A stretch of 64,000 bases of DNA from Balamuthia mandrillaris (taxonomy: Eukaryota; Discosea; Longamoebia; Balamuthiidae), in NCBI GenBank assembly GCA_031835245.1, contig JAVKOQ010000015.1:336001-400000 (forward strand), read 5' to 3'. This document shows, piece by piece, positions 12,061 through 23,189 of the stretch. The number at the start of each line of letters is the position of its first letter. Within the stretch, counting starts at the first letter, position 1. The position numbers were made by a program, and so were the translations under genes. The notes under the pieces are model-generated. The model ran no database searches. It saw only the letters and a list, made by a program, of their open reading frames with translations, and was not told where the DNA came from.

Positions 12061-13173
12061 CTAGAACCAGAACGCGACCAGAGCGGCAGCACCAGAAGCA
12101 TCTTCATCGCCGGCGCTGTTGGAATTGTAGGCTACCACATTTCCTCCGTCGTAGACGCTGCCATCGTAACCCACGTTTCCACCATCGTAGACGACATTTC
12201 CTCCATCATCGTAATATCCATCGTAGTCCACATCTCCTCCGTCGTAGACCACGTTGCCTCCATCATAACTAATATCGCCCCCATCGTAAGTGACCACATT
12301 GCCTCCGTCGTAACGGATGTCGCCACCATCGTACTGGATGTCTCCTCCATCGTAACGAACGTCACCTCCATCATATGTCACCACGTCACCGTCATAGCGG
12401 ATGTCGCCATCATCGTAAACAACAACATTACCGTCGTATCGCACATCATCTCCGTCATAGACCACATTGCCTCCGTCGTAACGAATATCACCGCCATCGT
12501 AGCTAATGTCCCCTCCATCATATCGTATGTCGCCACCATCGTACTGGATGCCTCCTCCATCATAACGAACGTCACCACCGTCATATGTGACCACGTTGCC
12601 GTCATAGCGGATATCACCACCATCGTAGCGGATGTCGCCACCGTCATAGATGTTTCCTCCATCGTAGCAATCATAGCGAACGTCACCACCGTCATAGCTA
12701 ATATCTCCTCCATCGTAACGAATATCACCACCATCGTAGCTGATGTCCCCTCCGTCATATCGGATGTCGCCACCATCGTACCGGATGTCTCCACCATCGT
12801 AGCGGATGTCTCCACCATCATAACGAATGTCACCACCAGCATAACGGACATTACCGCCATCGTACATCACGTTGCCTCCATCGTAACGGATATCACCTCC
12901 ATCATAGATGTTACCTCCATCATCATAAATGTTGCCTCCGTTATAACGAATATCACCGCCATCATACTGGATGTTTCCGCCATCATATCTGATGTCGCCT
13001 CCATCATAGCTTACGTCGCCTCCATACCTGATATCGCCTCCGTCGTACATGACATCTCCACCGTCGTTCTCGACGTCGCCTCCATCGTAAGTCACCACGT
13101 CACCGTCATAGCGCACATCGCCTCCGCCATAATTCACATTCCCTCTTGTTGCAAGGTTGTCGCCGCGAAGCAT
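12061..13173 (-). CDS. Protein built of about 45 tandem 7-residue repeats (YDGGDIR type)
   Basis: A single open frame of 370 residues. After a short start (MLRGDNLATRGNVNYGG) almost the whole protein is a tandem 7-residue unit of the form Y-D-G-G-(D/N)-(I/V)-(R/S/Q/V/M), sometimes shortened or lengthened by one or two residues. It ends in a non-repetitive tail, SAGDEDASGAAALVAFWF. Neighbouring copies differ mostly at third codon positions (GGA/GGT/GGC, GAC/GAT, ATC/ATA), which supports this frame over the other partly open frames. There is no signal peptide or membrane helix. Strict periodicity with Gly-Gly turns and alternating hydrophobic residues suggests a beta-solenoid or sheet-forming structural protein; that is inference. 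An upstream exon cannot be excluded. No known family recognised. Confidence 0.7.
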   Translation of the reverse strand: MLRGDNLATRGNVNYGGGDVRYDGDVVTYDGGDVENDGGDVMYDGGDIRYGGDVSYDGGDIRYDGGNIQYDGGDIRYNGGNIYDDGGNIYDGGDIRYDGGNVMYDGGNVRYAGGDIRYDGGDIRYDGGDIRYDGGDIRYDGGDISYDGGDIRYDGGDISYDGGDVRYDCYDGGNIYDGGDIRYDGGDIRYDGNVVTYDGGDVRYDGGGIQYDGGDIRYDGGDISYDGGDIRYDGGNVVYDGDDVRYDGNVVVYDDGDIRYDGDVVTYDGGDVRYDGGDIQYDGGDIRYDGGNVVTYDGGDISYDGGNVVYDGGDVDYDGYYDDGGNVVYDGGNVGYDGSVYDGGNVVAYNSNSAGDEDASGAAALVAFWF

Positions 13174-13590
13174 GCCCTCAGCTTCATTGGCTCATCTCTT
13201 TTATTCTATCCCACGAAAACTGTGTTGAATTCATTTCTTATTTCATCATTATGAGTTGTGAGAAGCTCCTCGAAGCGGATAGTAAGAACAACAATACATT
13301 GCAAATTGTGTTGAGGACGTGTCCTTCGCGGAGATCATGCTCATTCCTAGAAGGAAAAAGAGGAAAGGAAGAGCCAATTCATAACAGCATTAGTATTTTC
13401 CACGAAGGAGTAGTCATCAAAAGAGAAGCGTTGGGCAGGGCGTCTCTGTTGAGAGGGCAATGAGAGAAGAGAGAACAAGAGAAGAAGGAGCTCTTTGAGT
13501 TGAAGGAGGAAAAAAAAAGATGGCCGGTATCTGGCCTGTGTTATTTACTCTTCGAATGAAATAACTAAAGCTACTAATAACAGAAACAAC
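13174..13590. other. Intergenic; no supported gene
   Basis: Lies upstream of the heptapeptide-repeat gene and downstream of the PH-domain gene. A 70-codon plus-strand open frame (13251-13463) has no recognisable domain and no supporting context. Confidence 0.55.
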
Positions 13591-13727
13591 TTAAAAGTGA
13601 GCAGAAGAATTGGCAGCTAGTGCATTTCTTCTGGCCTCCAGCTGTTCCATCCAACTTTCAACATCTGTGTTTGTAAAACTCTAAGCAATGAGAATAAAAG
13701 AAGAGAGAGAGAGAGAAAGAGGAAATT

Positions 13728-13759
<32 letters not shown>

Positions 13760-14070
13760 AACGACAAGAAAGAAACGACAAGAAAGAAAGAAAGAAAGAA
13801 ACGACAAGAAAGAAAGAAAGAAAGAAACGACAAGAAACGACAAGAAAGAAAGAAAGAAACGACAAGAAAGAAACAAACGACAAATAAAGAACATAACGTA
13901 ACCTTGTTGGCTTTCACAGGAAAAGACGTAGGTACGAGAAGGAGTGACGAGTTCAAAAGAGAAGTTTGGTGCCCGTGCATCTGTAAGAGCCACAATTTTG
14001 TATAACATAAGAAGAAGAAGAAGAAACAGAAGAAAAAGCAGAAAGCAGAAGAAGAACAAAGAAGAAGAAC

Positions 14071-14102
<32 letters not shown>

Positions 14103-14720
14103 AGAAGCAGAAGAACAAGAACAAGAAGAAGAAGAACAAGAAGAAGAAGAAGAAGAAGAAGAAGAAGAACAAGCAGAACAAGAAGAAGAACAAGAACAAC
14201 AAACAACAAGAAGAAGGAAGGAAGTACCGGTTGACAATTGTACAGCTTTAACTTCTTTGATGAGAACCACTCCTTTTGCTTTGAATGCCATATCATTCAC
14301 AAAATACTTTAGCTCTTTCTTTGACAACACAAAGAACCTCCGCTTCCTTCATGGTTTTTTAAAACAAAAACAAAAACAACACAACATAACAGACCAAGAA
14401 ATAAAAATAGAGCAAAAATAAATAAAAACTTTTAAAACAATAATAATAAAACACCAAAAAACAAAACGAAACAAGAACACACAAGCAGCACCAACAACGA
14501 ACCAGTTTTTCACATGGTTGCCTTTCTTCGTCATCCAGCCCTGCTTAAACACTGTAGCATTGCATACATCGCATTAGTGGTTTTTTTTTTTAAAAAATTG
14601 TAACAAAACGAACAATTAAAAAAAAAAACCCAACAACAAAAAACACAAAACACAAAACAAAGAGCATCGGTATACACACACACACACACGACCTTCTTTC
14701 TCGGCGTACCGGCAACTCAT
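13591..14720 (-). CDS. Small PH-domain protein encoded by five tiny exons
   Basis: Exons of 28, 49, 119, 83 and 90 bases (14720-14693, 14551-14503, 14346-14228, 13980-13898, 13680-13591) join in frame to 122 residues that are essentially one pleckstrin-homology domain. Strand 1 reads FKQGWMTKKGNHVKNW, strand 2 KRRFFVLSKKELKYF, then GVVLIKEVKAVQLS, FSFELVTPSRTYVFSC and the C-terminal helix DVESWMEQLEARRNAL with the near-invariant Trp. The basic pattern K-x(n)-K-R-R in the first hairpin is typical of phosphoinositide-binding PH domains. The introns are filled with GAA and GAAA repeats (CT/T-rich on the sense strand). For exon 4 an alternative donor exists; the one chosen keeps the helix in frame. 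Two TGACGTCA boxes lie 31-68 bases upstream of the ATG. Confidence 0.8.
13701..13885 (-). repeat. (GA)n and (GAAA)n microsatellite with AACGAC interruptions, PH-gene intron 4
   Basis: GA repeats followed by a long GAAA array interrupted at intervals by AACGAC. It fills most of the intron between the last two exons of the PH gene. A similar array with the same interruption occurs at 60756-60898. Confidence 0.9.
14010..14220 (-). repeat. (GAA)n-rich array in PH-gene intron 3
   Basis: A roughly 210-base stretch of GAA with scattered CAA and GCA units. It lies between the exon ending at 14228 and the one starting at 13980, so the sense RNA is TTC-rich. Confidence 0.85.
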
Positions 14721-14750
14721 CTTTTTTTCTTTTTCTTTATTTTTTAATTG

Positions 14751-14788
14751 GGTGACGTCAGCTTAATTCATTACATGAGGTGACGTCA
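14751..14788 (-). promoter_or_regulatory. Paired TGACGTCA boxes upstream of the PH-domain gene
   Basis: GGTGACGTCA occurs twice, at 14751-14760 and 14779-14788. Both contain the full palindrome TGACGTCA, the known binding site of CREB/ATF-type bZIP factors. They end 31 bases from the PH-gene ATG. A similar pair precedes TSC1 at 27443-27482. Confidence 0.55.
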
Positions 14789-14900
14789 TTCCATCCAATA
14801 GAAACACGTTATTTTACAAAACAAAAACGACTTTTCGCACAACTGATGATACACAAAAAAAATAAATAAGATAAAAATAAAACGTTGGTTTCGACTCCCT

Positions 14901-17900
14901 TCACTCGAAAGCGACGCCCCCAATGGTAGCGATGACTGCCTGCTCGGCTTTCTTCTGGCGGCGTTTAAAAACGTAGTAGCTGGCCACGAAGGCGATGATC
15001 AGTATCAGCACCGTCACGCCAAAGACCACAGGCACAACTACGGGCAGCGGGTCGAAGCTCTCTCCGTCTGTAACATCCGTTCCGTCATTGTCAGTAAACC
15101 CGTCATCCTCGCTGTAGTCGTCACTGTCTTCATCCAAATGCAACAAAACGCCAAAGGATGTGAAATGAGAGGTCCATGCGCGAACGAGCACCCATCGGGT
15201 GTTGGTTGAGTTTGTTTCTTCATTGACCAGCTCTTCGACCTGCGTAAACGGAAGAGCATTCCAGGTCCACGTCTCTTCATCCACAAAACTGAACTCAAGT
15301 TTACTTATGTTCTGTTGTGGTGTTTAGTTTAAACAATTAGAACAAGTTGAACAGGCACAGCAGAAAGAAGGTCCAAACCATATCCAAAGGAACCAATAAC
15401 CGCATTTCAATCATGACATCTTCATCAAATGGATGCGTTTGGGGAGGCGAAGCCAACAAGTCAATAGGAGGGCTGACCAATAAGGTTGATCCGTTCATTC
15501 TTCCCTCAGCAGGCAAGTATCGAACGTTGGAAATAGTTCCTGGAGCAACGGACAGTAGTGTATCTTGTTGAAACGTTCTGGATCCAACTTCAAGCCGGCC
15601 GAGTTCATCTCCTGATTCTGCGTCTACGAGTTGAATCGACTATACAATCGATAGTTGAGCTTCAGGGAACACCACCAACAACATTGAAAAAAGATGACAG
15701 AAGGGAGAAACTTACAGTCGCGTTGGTACGGTTTGCAGGGAGGGAAATGGAGATGGGAATAATTTTTCGTTGGAATGGAGGAGTTACACATTTATCTTGC
15801 TCCGTTAAAGCGTAACACTTCTTGTTCCAACAGCGAAACTCATCTGCTTTACAACCTTTCTTTGTATCACATGCTTCACTCTGGGGTAATTGTTAGCAAC
15901 GAGACGAAGAAGCAAATCTAGAAGAGGAGGAAGGAGGAGAAGAAGAAATAGGAGAAGAACCACAAGAAGAAACGAAGAGAGCAAATACAAGTTTACCTCA
16001 GAAGCACAACTATAATCGGGGCAAAGAGTGTGTAACGGAGGACACACGTCAGGAGCAGGGCAACTGCTTCGACAAACTCCATCGTAGCAACGGGATGTTC
16101 CTTCTGGACAAGGCCCTGGTGACTGTGAGCACTTCTGTGAATTATGGTTTGCTGCACATGTTCCATCCAAACACCTAACAAAGGAGAATAACAATAAGCA
16201 TTGTTCCAATAATAGAACAAAACAAGACCAAGAAGCGAACTAGAGGGGGGAGAAAGAAGAAAAATACTATTTTGTGTACCTAACAGGTCGCTTTGGAGTG
16301 CATTGTTCGACGTAACATTGAGAGAAGGAAGAAACACAGGAACCATCGCAACATTGAACCTCTGAAGGAAGACAGGGCAAAGCGTTCGCGATACATTCAT
16401 CGCAGGAGCTGGCGCAGGAACCACCGAAACAAGGAATACGTGATCCACACTGGTGCTGCACAATTCCACAGTCATCCGCCCACTTCTCACAGGTTCCCGA
16501 CGGGCACCTAAATTAAAATAAAGTTGTGCAGATGGTGGAATGCCGAAGAAGGAATAGTAGGTCATAAGCTACCCTTCAAAAAACGAATGACACAGTTAAC
16601 TACATACAAAACGGGTCTGCCAGGCGGGCAGCCGCCTGGAGGGTTTCGCTTGAAAGTGCACCCAGTGTCCCATACGCATTTCTGTCGCAGCTCCATCAAA
16701 TGGCTTGTTCCTGTGATGTTGTCTTTCACTGCCAACGAAAGATCCGCATCAAGGGAGAGAACGAGAGGAAGGAGAGAGGTGGTGAAGGAAAGAACGAACC
16801 CAAGGCAGCAAGCAAAGATTGCATCTTTGCCAACTTCAAGTACTCTGAGCCAGGGACCTCAAAGACTTGGTTGAACTTGGGCGAGGCCAAGGCTCTTTCG
16901 TCAAATAACAGCTGATCCCCTGCTCCATAACATTGATTCGAGTTACATCCTATCTCACCGTTTATCAAAATCTTTCCTCTGTTGTTGTTGCTCCGATTGA
17001 AGAGAGCAGATAAGATCTTGTTGGGAATGTCGGCTTCAATCCATTCTGAAGGAGAAGTGGATGCGTTGAGAAGGCTTAGTCGGAAGAATTGAGAGGAGAG
17101 GACGCCTTCTGATTCCTCTCCTTCGAAAATGTACATGTTTGCGTCTAACAGGAACGAACGATGATAAGCAGTTCCTTTAATTGTTTCTGCGCTGTTCGTC
17201 ATGACCGCTTCCAATTCTGGTGATCCACCTTTTGGTTGCCCTGGTTATCACTTCGTTGTACTGACGACCGAGGGAGGGAAGAGAGAGAGAGAGAGAGAGA
17301 GGCAGAGAGAGATACCTGGAGTAAAACGGAGCGTTTCGCTAGAATATGCAAGTGACGTTTGCTTTATTCCTGTTGTTAGAGTTTGACCGAGTTACATAAG
17401 AGAATGAAGAACAAGAGAACGAGAGAAGAGAGGGCAGGAGAACGTGAAAAGCGAAAACAAGAGAGAAGCTTTTTACCGCCATGAACCCAGATGGAATCGT
17501 CCCACAACAGAGCGCTATGCCCGTAGAGCGTTTCAAATCCAGGAAACGTTTTGGGCTCCCCAAACGTTCTTGTTTCGATATCTTTGTGTTCATCTCGTCC
17601 GTTTAGTGAAACAACAAACAAAAAAATATGAACCTAGTGTTGAAACTATAGGACAGGAGGTGTTACCGATAGGAAGCATGGTAAGAGGAGGAGAAGCTTG
17701 TTCCTGCCGACCCCCGATGACCCACACCGTGTCCTCTCTCACTGTGAAAGAGGCGTCCAGGAAAGAATAGTTGGCTGGCACATCTTGAAATATTATTTCA
17801 CTAAAGGCATGCGTTTCTTTTGTGTTTATGTTTTGGTGAGCAACAAACAAAGTTTGCATCAAAGCAGAAAAAGAAGACACACACAAAAGACTGCGTTACC

Positions 17901-18131
17901 AAAGTCAAACTGCAGAAACAGAGGTTCCTCCGAAACTGACTCTGGGAACACCCACAGCACGTCTTTGGAAGGGATCCAAACAAACGCCTCCGAGATCAGG
18001 TCCATTTGGGGGTCTCCCAAAGGGACTTGGATCAAGCTCCTGGGAGACCCGGAGGCAACCACCCCCGCCACAGCATTGGCCAAAAGCAGAAGGACCACCT
18101 TTGCGAGGAAGATCTTCCTATTGTCATTCAT
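14901..18131 (-). CDS. Single-pass receptor-like protein: Kelch-type repeats, Cys-rich modules, membrane helix
   Basis: Eleven exons (18131-17900, 17816-17667, 17581-17477, 17369-17316, 17240-16800, 16728-16608, 16507-16280, 16174-15997, 15880-15716, 15639-15379, 15311-14901) join in frame to 781 residues. A signal peptide (FLAKVVLLLLANAVAGVVA) is followed by Kelch-like blades: ASFTVREDTVWVIGG, HSALLWDDSIWVHGG and SFLLDANMYIFEG. Next come several Cys-rich modules with six or more cysteines, including CPEGTSRCYDGVCRSSC and an LDL-A-like CKADEFRCWNKKCY. A beta-rich region, an acidic stalk, one helix (VVVPVVFGVTVLILIIAFVA) and a short basic tail (KRRQKK) complete a type I layout. A cell-surface adhesion or sensing role is inferred. 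The exon 10 donor has two in-phase options. Confidence 0.7.
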
Positions 18132-19304
18132 GTCTAATATATAATTTTTGGTGTGCGTTACAGAGTAAAACAGAGGGCAGGAAGAGCAGCTCTCTCCTTT
18201 TCTTTAAGCTTGTTTTAAAAGAAAAAGGAGGCGTGGGTGGAACTGCAGAACGTGAGAGGAACGCTGCACGGGTCAACCGAATGAAAGATGGTTTGTCCTA
18301 AAGCTATCATTATCGCGATGGAAATGAGGAAACCCTCGTTGGCCATGCCTCGAAAAGCAAAAGTTCACGGGTGATACTTTGCGAAACGAGGAGCATGTAT
18401 TTGGAAAGAATGACTGAAACGAGGCTTGAATGGGGAGGAAGGCATGAAAATTGGTGGAAAACATGAACGTTTTGGTTAGAGTCAAACACCAGGGTTACTC
18501 TTTTGCTGAGAAAATTGTAACGCTAAAGATGTTTCAAAGTTACGGGGGGCGGTTGCACCAGATGGCTTCCGATAATGAGGTTTTTGTGTGGCAGTCTTGC
18601 GGTAACACTAAAAGCCGGAAAAAACAACTGCGTTTAGCAGGTTTACTTTTGGTTAGCAAAAAAGACAAGGGACAGAACGAGGCTCCGTAGTAACAAGGCT
18701 GCAAATGGATCTCTGAGGGCGAAAGCGGAGTACGATAGAGATAGCAGAGCAACTATAAAAAAGAGGGAAACTAGGAGTCAGCTGCAAAACGATGATTTGT
18801 CCTTTTTTCAAAAGGACGCATCGACAGACTCTGACCAAAGCTGAGAAGCTCGAACCAACGTGCGTTCATTGTGACGCAGCAGGACGCAAAGCGGGAGACC
18901 GAGTGGCAACTTAAACTATGGGGACCAAACCGGAAGGGTGGCTAAAAACATGGAAAATAGGCGAAAATCATTATAAAACTAGTCTTTATAAAGAGTAATA
19001 CAATTATGAAGGTCTTTTAAGGAACTTTTCAATTTGGTATATTAATGATAATGATGAATGTATTGTATAATTAGCGCTGAACGAATCGGAATAAAAGGGA
19101 TTACCATCGCTATAATACCGACTTAGGCAACTCATTTAAAAAGTCGGCGAAGGACGTTTGGAAGGAAGAAGGTGGTTCTTTGTTGCGGAAAGAAAGAGAG
19201 TAGGAAAAAAACAATTGGTTCCTCTTCGTGGGAGAGCCATCTCGGTTATTTAAGACAAGAATTGGCGAAATTTGTTATACTGTTGTTTGCCGCTTCTATA
19301 GAAG
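18132..19304. other. Largest intergenic region (1.2 kb); no gene seen
   Basis: Lies between two divergent genes and probably contains both promoters. The stretch 18950-19160 is A/T-rich. An 80-codon plus-strand frame at 18451-18690 has no recognisable domain and no splicing context. No tRNA-like or repeat structure was seen. Confidence 0.55.
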
Positions 19305-21004
19305 ATGCCATTGTGGAAGGGGAAGGTGAAAGGCAAGGGAGGGGCTGCCGGTGTTGCTGCTGGTGGACCAGGAGGAAGCGGGGGAGGAAAATCCGGGACC
19401 ATGGACCCTGACGTGTTTGCAAAATGGGAGGCTATGGTGTTGGCTTCCTCCTCTGACTCTGATGACAGCGATAGCGACTGGAGAGACCCTACTTGGGTTC
19501 CTGGTAATGTTACCTTTTCCATCGTTTATTTGTATTTCTGCTATAGCTTTTCGAGTTGTTTTCTCTGTTCTGTTATGTGTTTGCCTCCTTCTTTGTCTTT
19601 TGGCTTTTGGCTTTTGGCTTTTCTGTTTCATCTCTTGTCTCTTTTCTGTTATTCTCTTTTCTCATCAACAAAAAATAAACAGACCCAAATGAAGAAGAAG
19701 AAAGAAGGAAATGGGAGCTCAAAAAACAACAACAAGCGAAAAGTCATTCTTCCACAACTTCTCCTCTGCACAGTCCTCGAATCCACAAACCTTCTTCCTC
19801 CTCCTCCTCCTCCTCATCTTCTGCTGCTTCCTCCTCCAACAACATCAAAAGAGAAAGGAGAGGAAGTGCAATCATCTCCAGAAGATCTCGTCCGTTGGCT
19901 TCTTCTGGGGAAGAGGACAAAGCCGAAGAAGAAAGAAGGCGAAGGAGATATACGAGTAGACCGAGAGAATCCGCCTCCTCGAGCAGCAGCGAAGAAAGCA
20001 GCGCAAGCGGCCTCTCTTCCTCTTCCGATGTTGAACTTCACAACAACAAAAAGAAAACAAAGAAGAACAAGAAACCAGTTCCAAGACTGGTCTTAGATTC
20101 TGCTTCTTCTTCCTCTTCTCCATCCTTGAAAGAAGGAGCCAAAACGGATATTCGAAAAGAAATGTCGAAACGAAGTCACAAAGAAGAAAGACAGAGGCCA
20201 AGAAGAGCTGGAAGCACTCCTACCTCTCCTCGGCAAGTTCTCGCTTCAACAACAGAACAGCAAGAAAGAAGAAGAAAGATGTTGTTGGTAAGCGGAGGCG
20301 TTGCGGGGATTGAAGGAATGGAGGGAATGACGAGAGGCAGAAGTTCGAGTCTAGCGACCATGCAAGAAGCTGGCATGCAGAGAAGACAAACAGAAATGAA
20401 CTTTAAGGCTTTCAAGAAGAAGAAGGCAGGGGACGACCGGTTGACAACGACAACGACGAAGAGCAAAGATGATAGTCATGTTATGCTACAATCGACGAGA
20501 AGCGTTACATTCGACTTTAGCTTTTGCGATGTTCGAAAAGAGTTGAGACCGAAAGAAGCAATGAAAGAGAAAGAAGAAGAAGAAGAGAGCGAAGGGACGA
20601 AAGAAGGGGACGAAGAGGTTATATCTCTAAACTTGGCAGCAAAGGAACCGCAAATACTCTCCGAGGTGACTTGGTCAACTCTTTGGAAGTCTCCACCAAC
20701 GACACCAGGAAGAACGCGCAATCGTTCGCACTCAGTGGACTCCCCTCGCCCGCCTGCATTTCCTCTTTCTTCTGCTGGGAAAGCTGTTACCGTGACGACT
20801 CCGGAGAATGATGGCACCGGAGGGGGAGGAGCAAGGAGCTCCTCCCTGCGAAATTCTGGAACGGAGATATCGGTGCTACGAAAGAAGGACAAGCAGACAA
20901 AGAAGAAAAGCGGCTCGTTTCGAATGATGAGCACTTCGAAGGCGGCAGCGTCCCTGACAAAGGCTTCTTCGTTGGAGGATAGCAGACTTCCACCGTCGGA
21001 TTAA
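19305..21004 (+). CDS. Ser/Lys/Glu-rich low-complexity protein, unknown
   Basis: Two exons, 19305-19503 and 19683-21004, join in frame to 506 residues. The N-terminus is Gly/Ala/Lys-rich, then comes a compact segment MDPDVFAKWEAMVLASS followed by an acidic Ser/Asp patch and DWRDPTWVPGDPNEEEERRK, which could be a short conserved motif. The rest is basic and Ser-rich with many candidate phosphorylation sites (SP, TP, RSHS, RGRSSS). There is no membrane helix or catalytic motif. Composition suggests a mostly disordered, possibly nuclear protein. Family not recognised. Confidence 0.6.
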
Positions 21005-21324
21005 GTCTTCTTTTTTTTTTGTTCTATGTAACCATTTTATTTTATTTTTCACTTTCAATTTTGTTTTTTATTTGCTACCCAAAATATTTTTGTATTTTTC
21101 ATCATAAATATCTATCTGCCGAAAGTTTTCAAAAATTTACGATTATATAAAATTATTTTGAATATTTGAATATATATTGCTAATTTTGATAATCTCAATA
21201 GTATCGGATTTTTTTCATGATTTATTCGAAAATTTTGTGCTATATGAAACTGAAACAAAAAAATAAATAAATAAAACAACAAAAACATATCATTTCTTCT
21301 TCTTCTTCGCCTTCGAAGACAAAC
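21005..21324. other. A/T-rich intergenic stretch
   Basis: 3' flank of the Ser/Lys-rich gene and 5' flank of the receptor gene. It is markedly richer in A and T than its neighbours and contains no open frame of interest. Confidence 0.6.
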
Positions 21325-22248
21325 ATGTCAACAGACAGTATTACCGAAACGGAGAGAGAAGTGACCCAGTATGTGCGCATGGGAATGGGCTTTCTCAGCC
21401 TTCTCTCCTCCATGTTCATCACTCTCAGCCTCATCTTCTTCATCGGGGAGCTCCGGAAGAAAGTGGCCTCTCGCCTCGTGTTGATGCTCTCCTTGTGTGT
21501 AAACTTTACTGCTTTTGCTGACATTCTCACTCCCTGGGCTCGTAATAACGATGGGCTGTGCCATTTTCAGGGCTTGGTACGCTTTCTTCCTGTTTTTTCT
21601 TCGTGGAACTGTCATTGTTCCATAACTTTCTTATCCTTTGTTCTTTCTTTCTTCTGAGACTGGTTGTTCTTCTTGTTCTTCTCCTCCTCCTTCTTCTCCT
21701 TCTTTCTTCGTCCTTCCTGCTACCTGCTGTCTTTCTTCTCCTTTTTGTTCTTGCTCCACATCTCTGGGTCCTTCTTGCTTTTCTTGTCCTTGCCTTCTCC
21801 TTCTTCCATCGTATGTTATTGCTTCTCTCCCTTTGTCTTACCTCAACTTTTGCTGCAACGCCGTGTGGCTTTTTTGCACTGTTAAAGGCATTACAATTGG
21901 GACAAACGGGGAGCACCTTATGGGTAACGATCATAGTGGTGAACCTCTTCCTTCGCATAGTGCTGCAATACGAGCACAAGCTCGCAGAGCCGAGCTACCA
22001 CCTCGCCGTCTGGTCTCTCACCGCAGCAGCCGCCGTCCCTCCGATGGTAACGGGAAGCTACGGCCATGCCAACATTTGGTGTTGGATCTCCATAGAGGGA
22101 ACGGACACGGAGAGGTTTTATGGCAACCTGTGGCGGTTCTTGTGTTTCTATGTGCCCATCTACTGTTACTTGTTTCTGTCGTTGGCGATGTATCTTGCGG
22201 TGTGCCGGCATGTGTTCTTTGTGTTTAGGAAGCTTGCTCATGTTAAGG

Positions 22249-22285
<37 letters not shown>

Positions 22286-23083
22286 CTGTCTCCCTTTCTC
22301 TCTCTCTCTTCTCACTCTCCATTGCCTTTGCTTATGACTAATGTTGTTGTTGTTAACACATCATAACAAGACTGAAAAGACCAAACGAAAAGAGCAACGG
22401 CTGTTGCGGAGGCTGATTGCTTATCCTATCATATGTATCTTATTGTGGGTATTCCCCATCATCAACCGCCTCCACGACTGGACTACTGGCGAAACGGTGC
22501 ATAAATATCTATGCTTTTCTTCTCTCCCCTCGTTCTCTCGTTCTCATCATTGACGTATTTCTTCTTCAACACCACAAAGAGTTTTGCATTGGTCATAATG
22601 CACGTGGTCTCTGTATCATCACAAGGATTCTTCTATAGCATAGCTTATGGTTGGAACTCTCACACACAAAAAGGCTACAGAAAGTTGTTCAACAAAGAAG
22701 AGAAAGGGGGAAACAAGAAGAGAAAACAGCAAACACCAAAACGAGGTCGTTCCCTTTACAGCTCCTCCGCAACATCAGCAACCTCAACAACAACATCTTC
22801 TCCCTCCTCTTCTTCATCTCGTTGGTGGGATAGAGCGTTCACTGTCGTTTCTTCTCGGGTATTGTCCTTCCGCAACGACCGCGAGGCGAACTATGATGAA
22901 CCTGATGACGACCATTCTTTTGTCACAGCGGATAGTATCAGCAGCAGGGATCTCACTCAAAGCTTGTTGAGCGAGGCAGAGAGAAAAGACATGATGACAA
23001 TGGAGAGCGATGGAGAAGAAGACGAAGATGGATATTATGGGGCATCCACTGCTAGAGTGATGGCATTGGAAGACGGTAGATAG
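21325..23083 (+). CDS. Seven-helix receptor, cAMP-receptor-like (CRL) type GPCR
   Basis: Four exons (21325-21576, 21888-22247, 22371-22496, 22580-23083), all phase 0, give 413 residues with seven hydrophobic segments. Examples are FLSLLSSMFITLSLIFFIGE, LVLMLSLCVNFTAFADIL, WRFLCFYVPIYCYLFLSLAM, LIAYPIICILLWVFPIINRL and VIMHVVSVSSQGFFYSIAYG. The short N-terminus, the LLWVFPIINR sequence in helix 6 and the QGFFYSIAYGW sequence in helix 7 match the cAMP-receptor/CRL class known from Dictyostelium and other protists. The C-terminal tail of about 140 residues is Ser-rich then acidic, as expected for phosphorylation-dependent regulation. The ligand cannot be predicted. Intron 2 carries CT repeats next to its donor. 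Confidence 0.85.
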
Positions 23084-23189
23084 CGTCAGGCAAAAAAAGC
23101 GAAGAAAGCTTCTTACAACGAGAAAGATGAGAGATATCTCTGCTTCTCTTTAAAATCGTTCATTCTCCTAAGAAGTGTGTTTGTAAAAC

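Noticed and set aside
12132-12860. Met/Thr/Val-rich open frames in the heptapeptide-repeat region
   Set aside because: They are shifted frames of the same 21-base repeat; synonymous variation supports the YDGGD frame.
13251-13463. 70-codon plus-strand open frame starting MSCEKLLEADSK
   Set aside because: No recognisable motif and it lies in the likely promoter of the minus-strand repeat gene.
13731-13880. Regularly spaced units resembling a CRISPR array
   Set aside because: The units are GAAA microsatellite with AACGAC interruptions, with no unique spacers, in a eukaryotic intron.
18451-18690. 80-codon plus-strand open frame in the large intergenic region
   Set aside because: No domain, no neighbouring exons and no other support.
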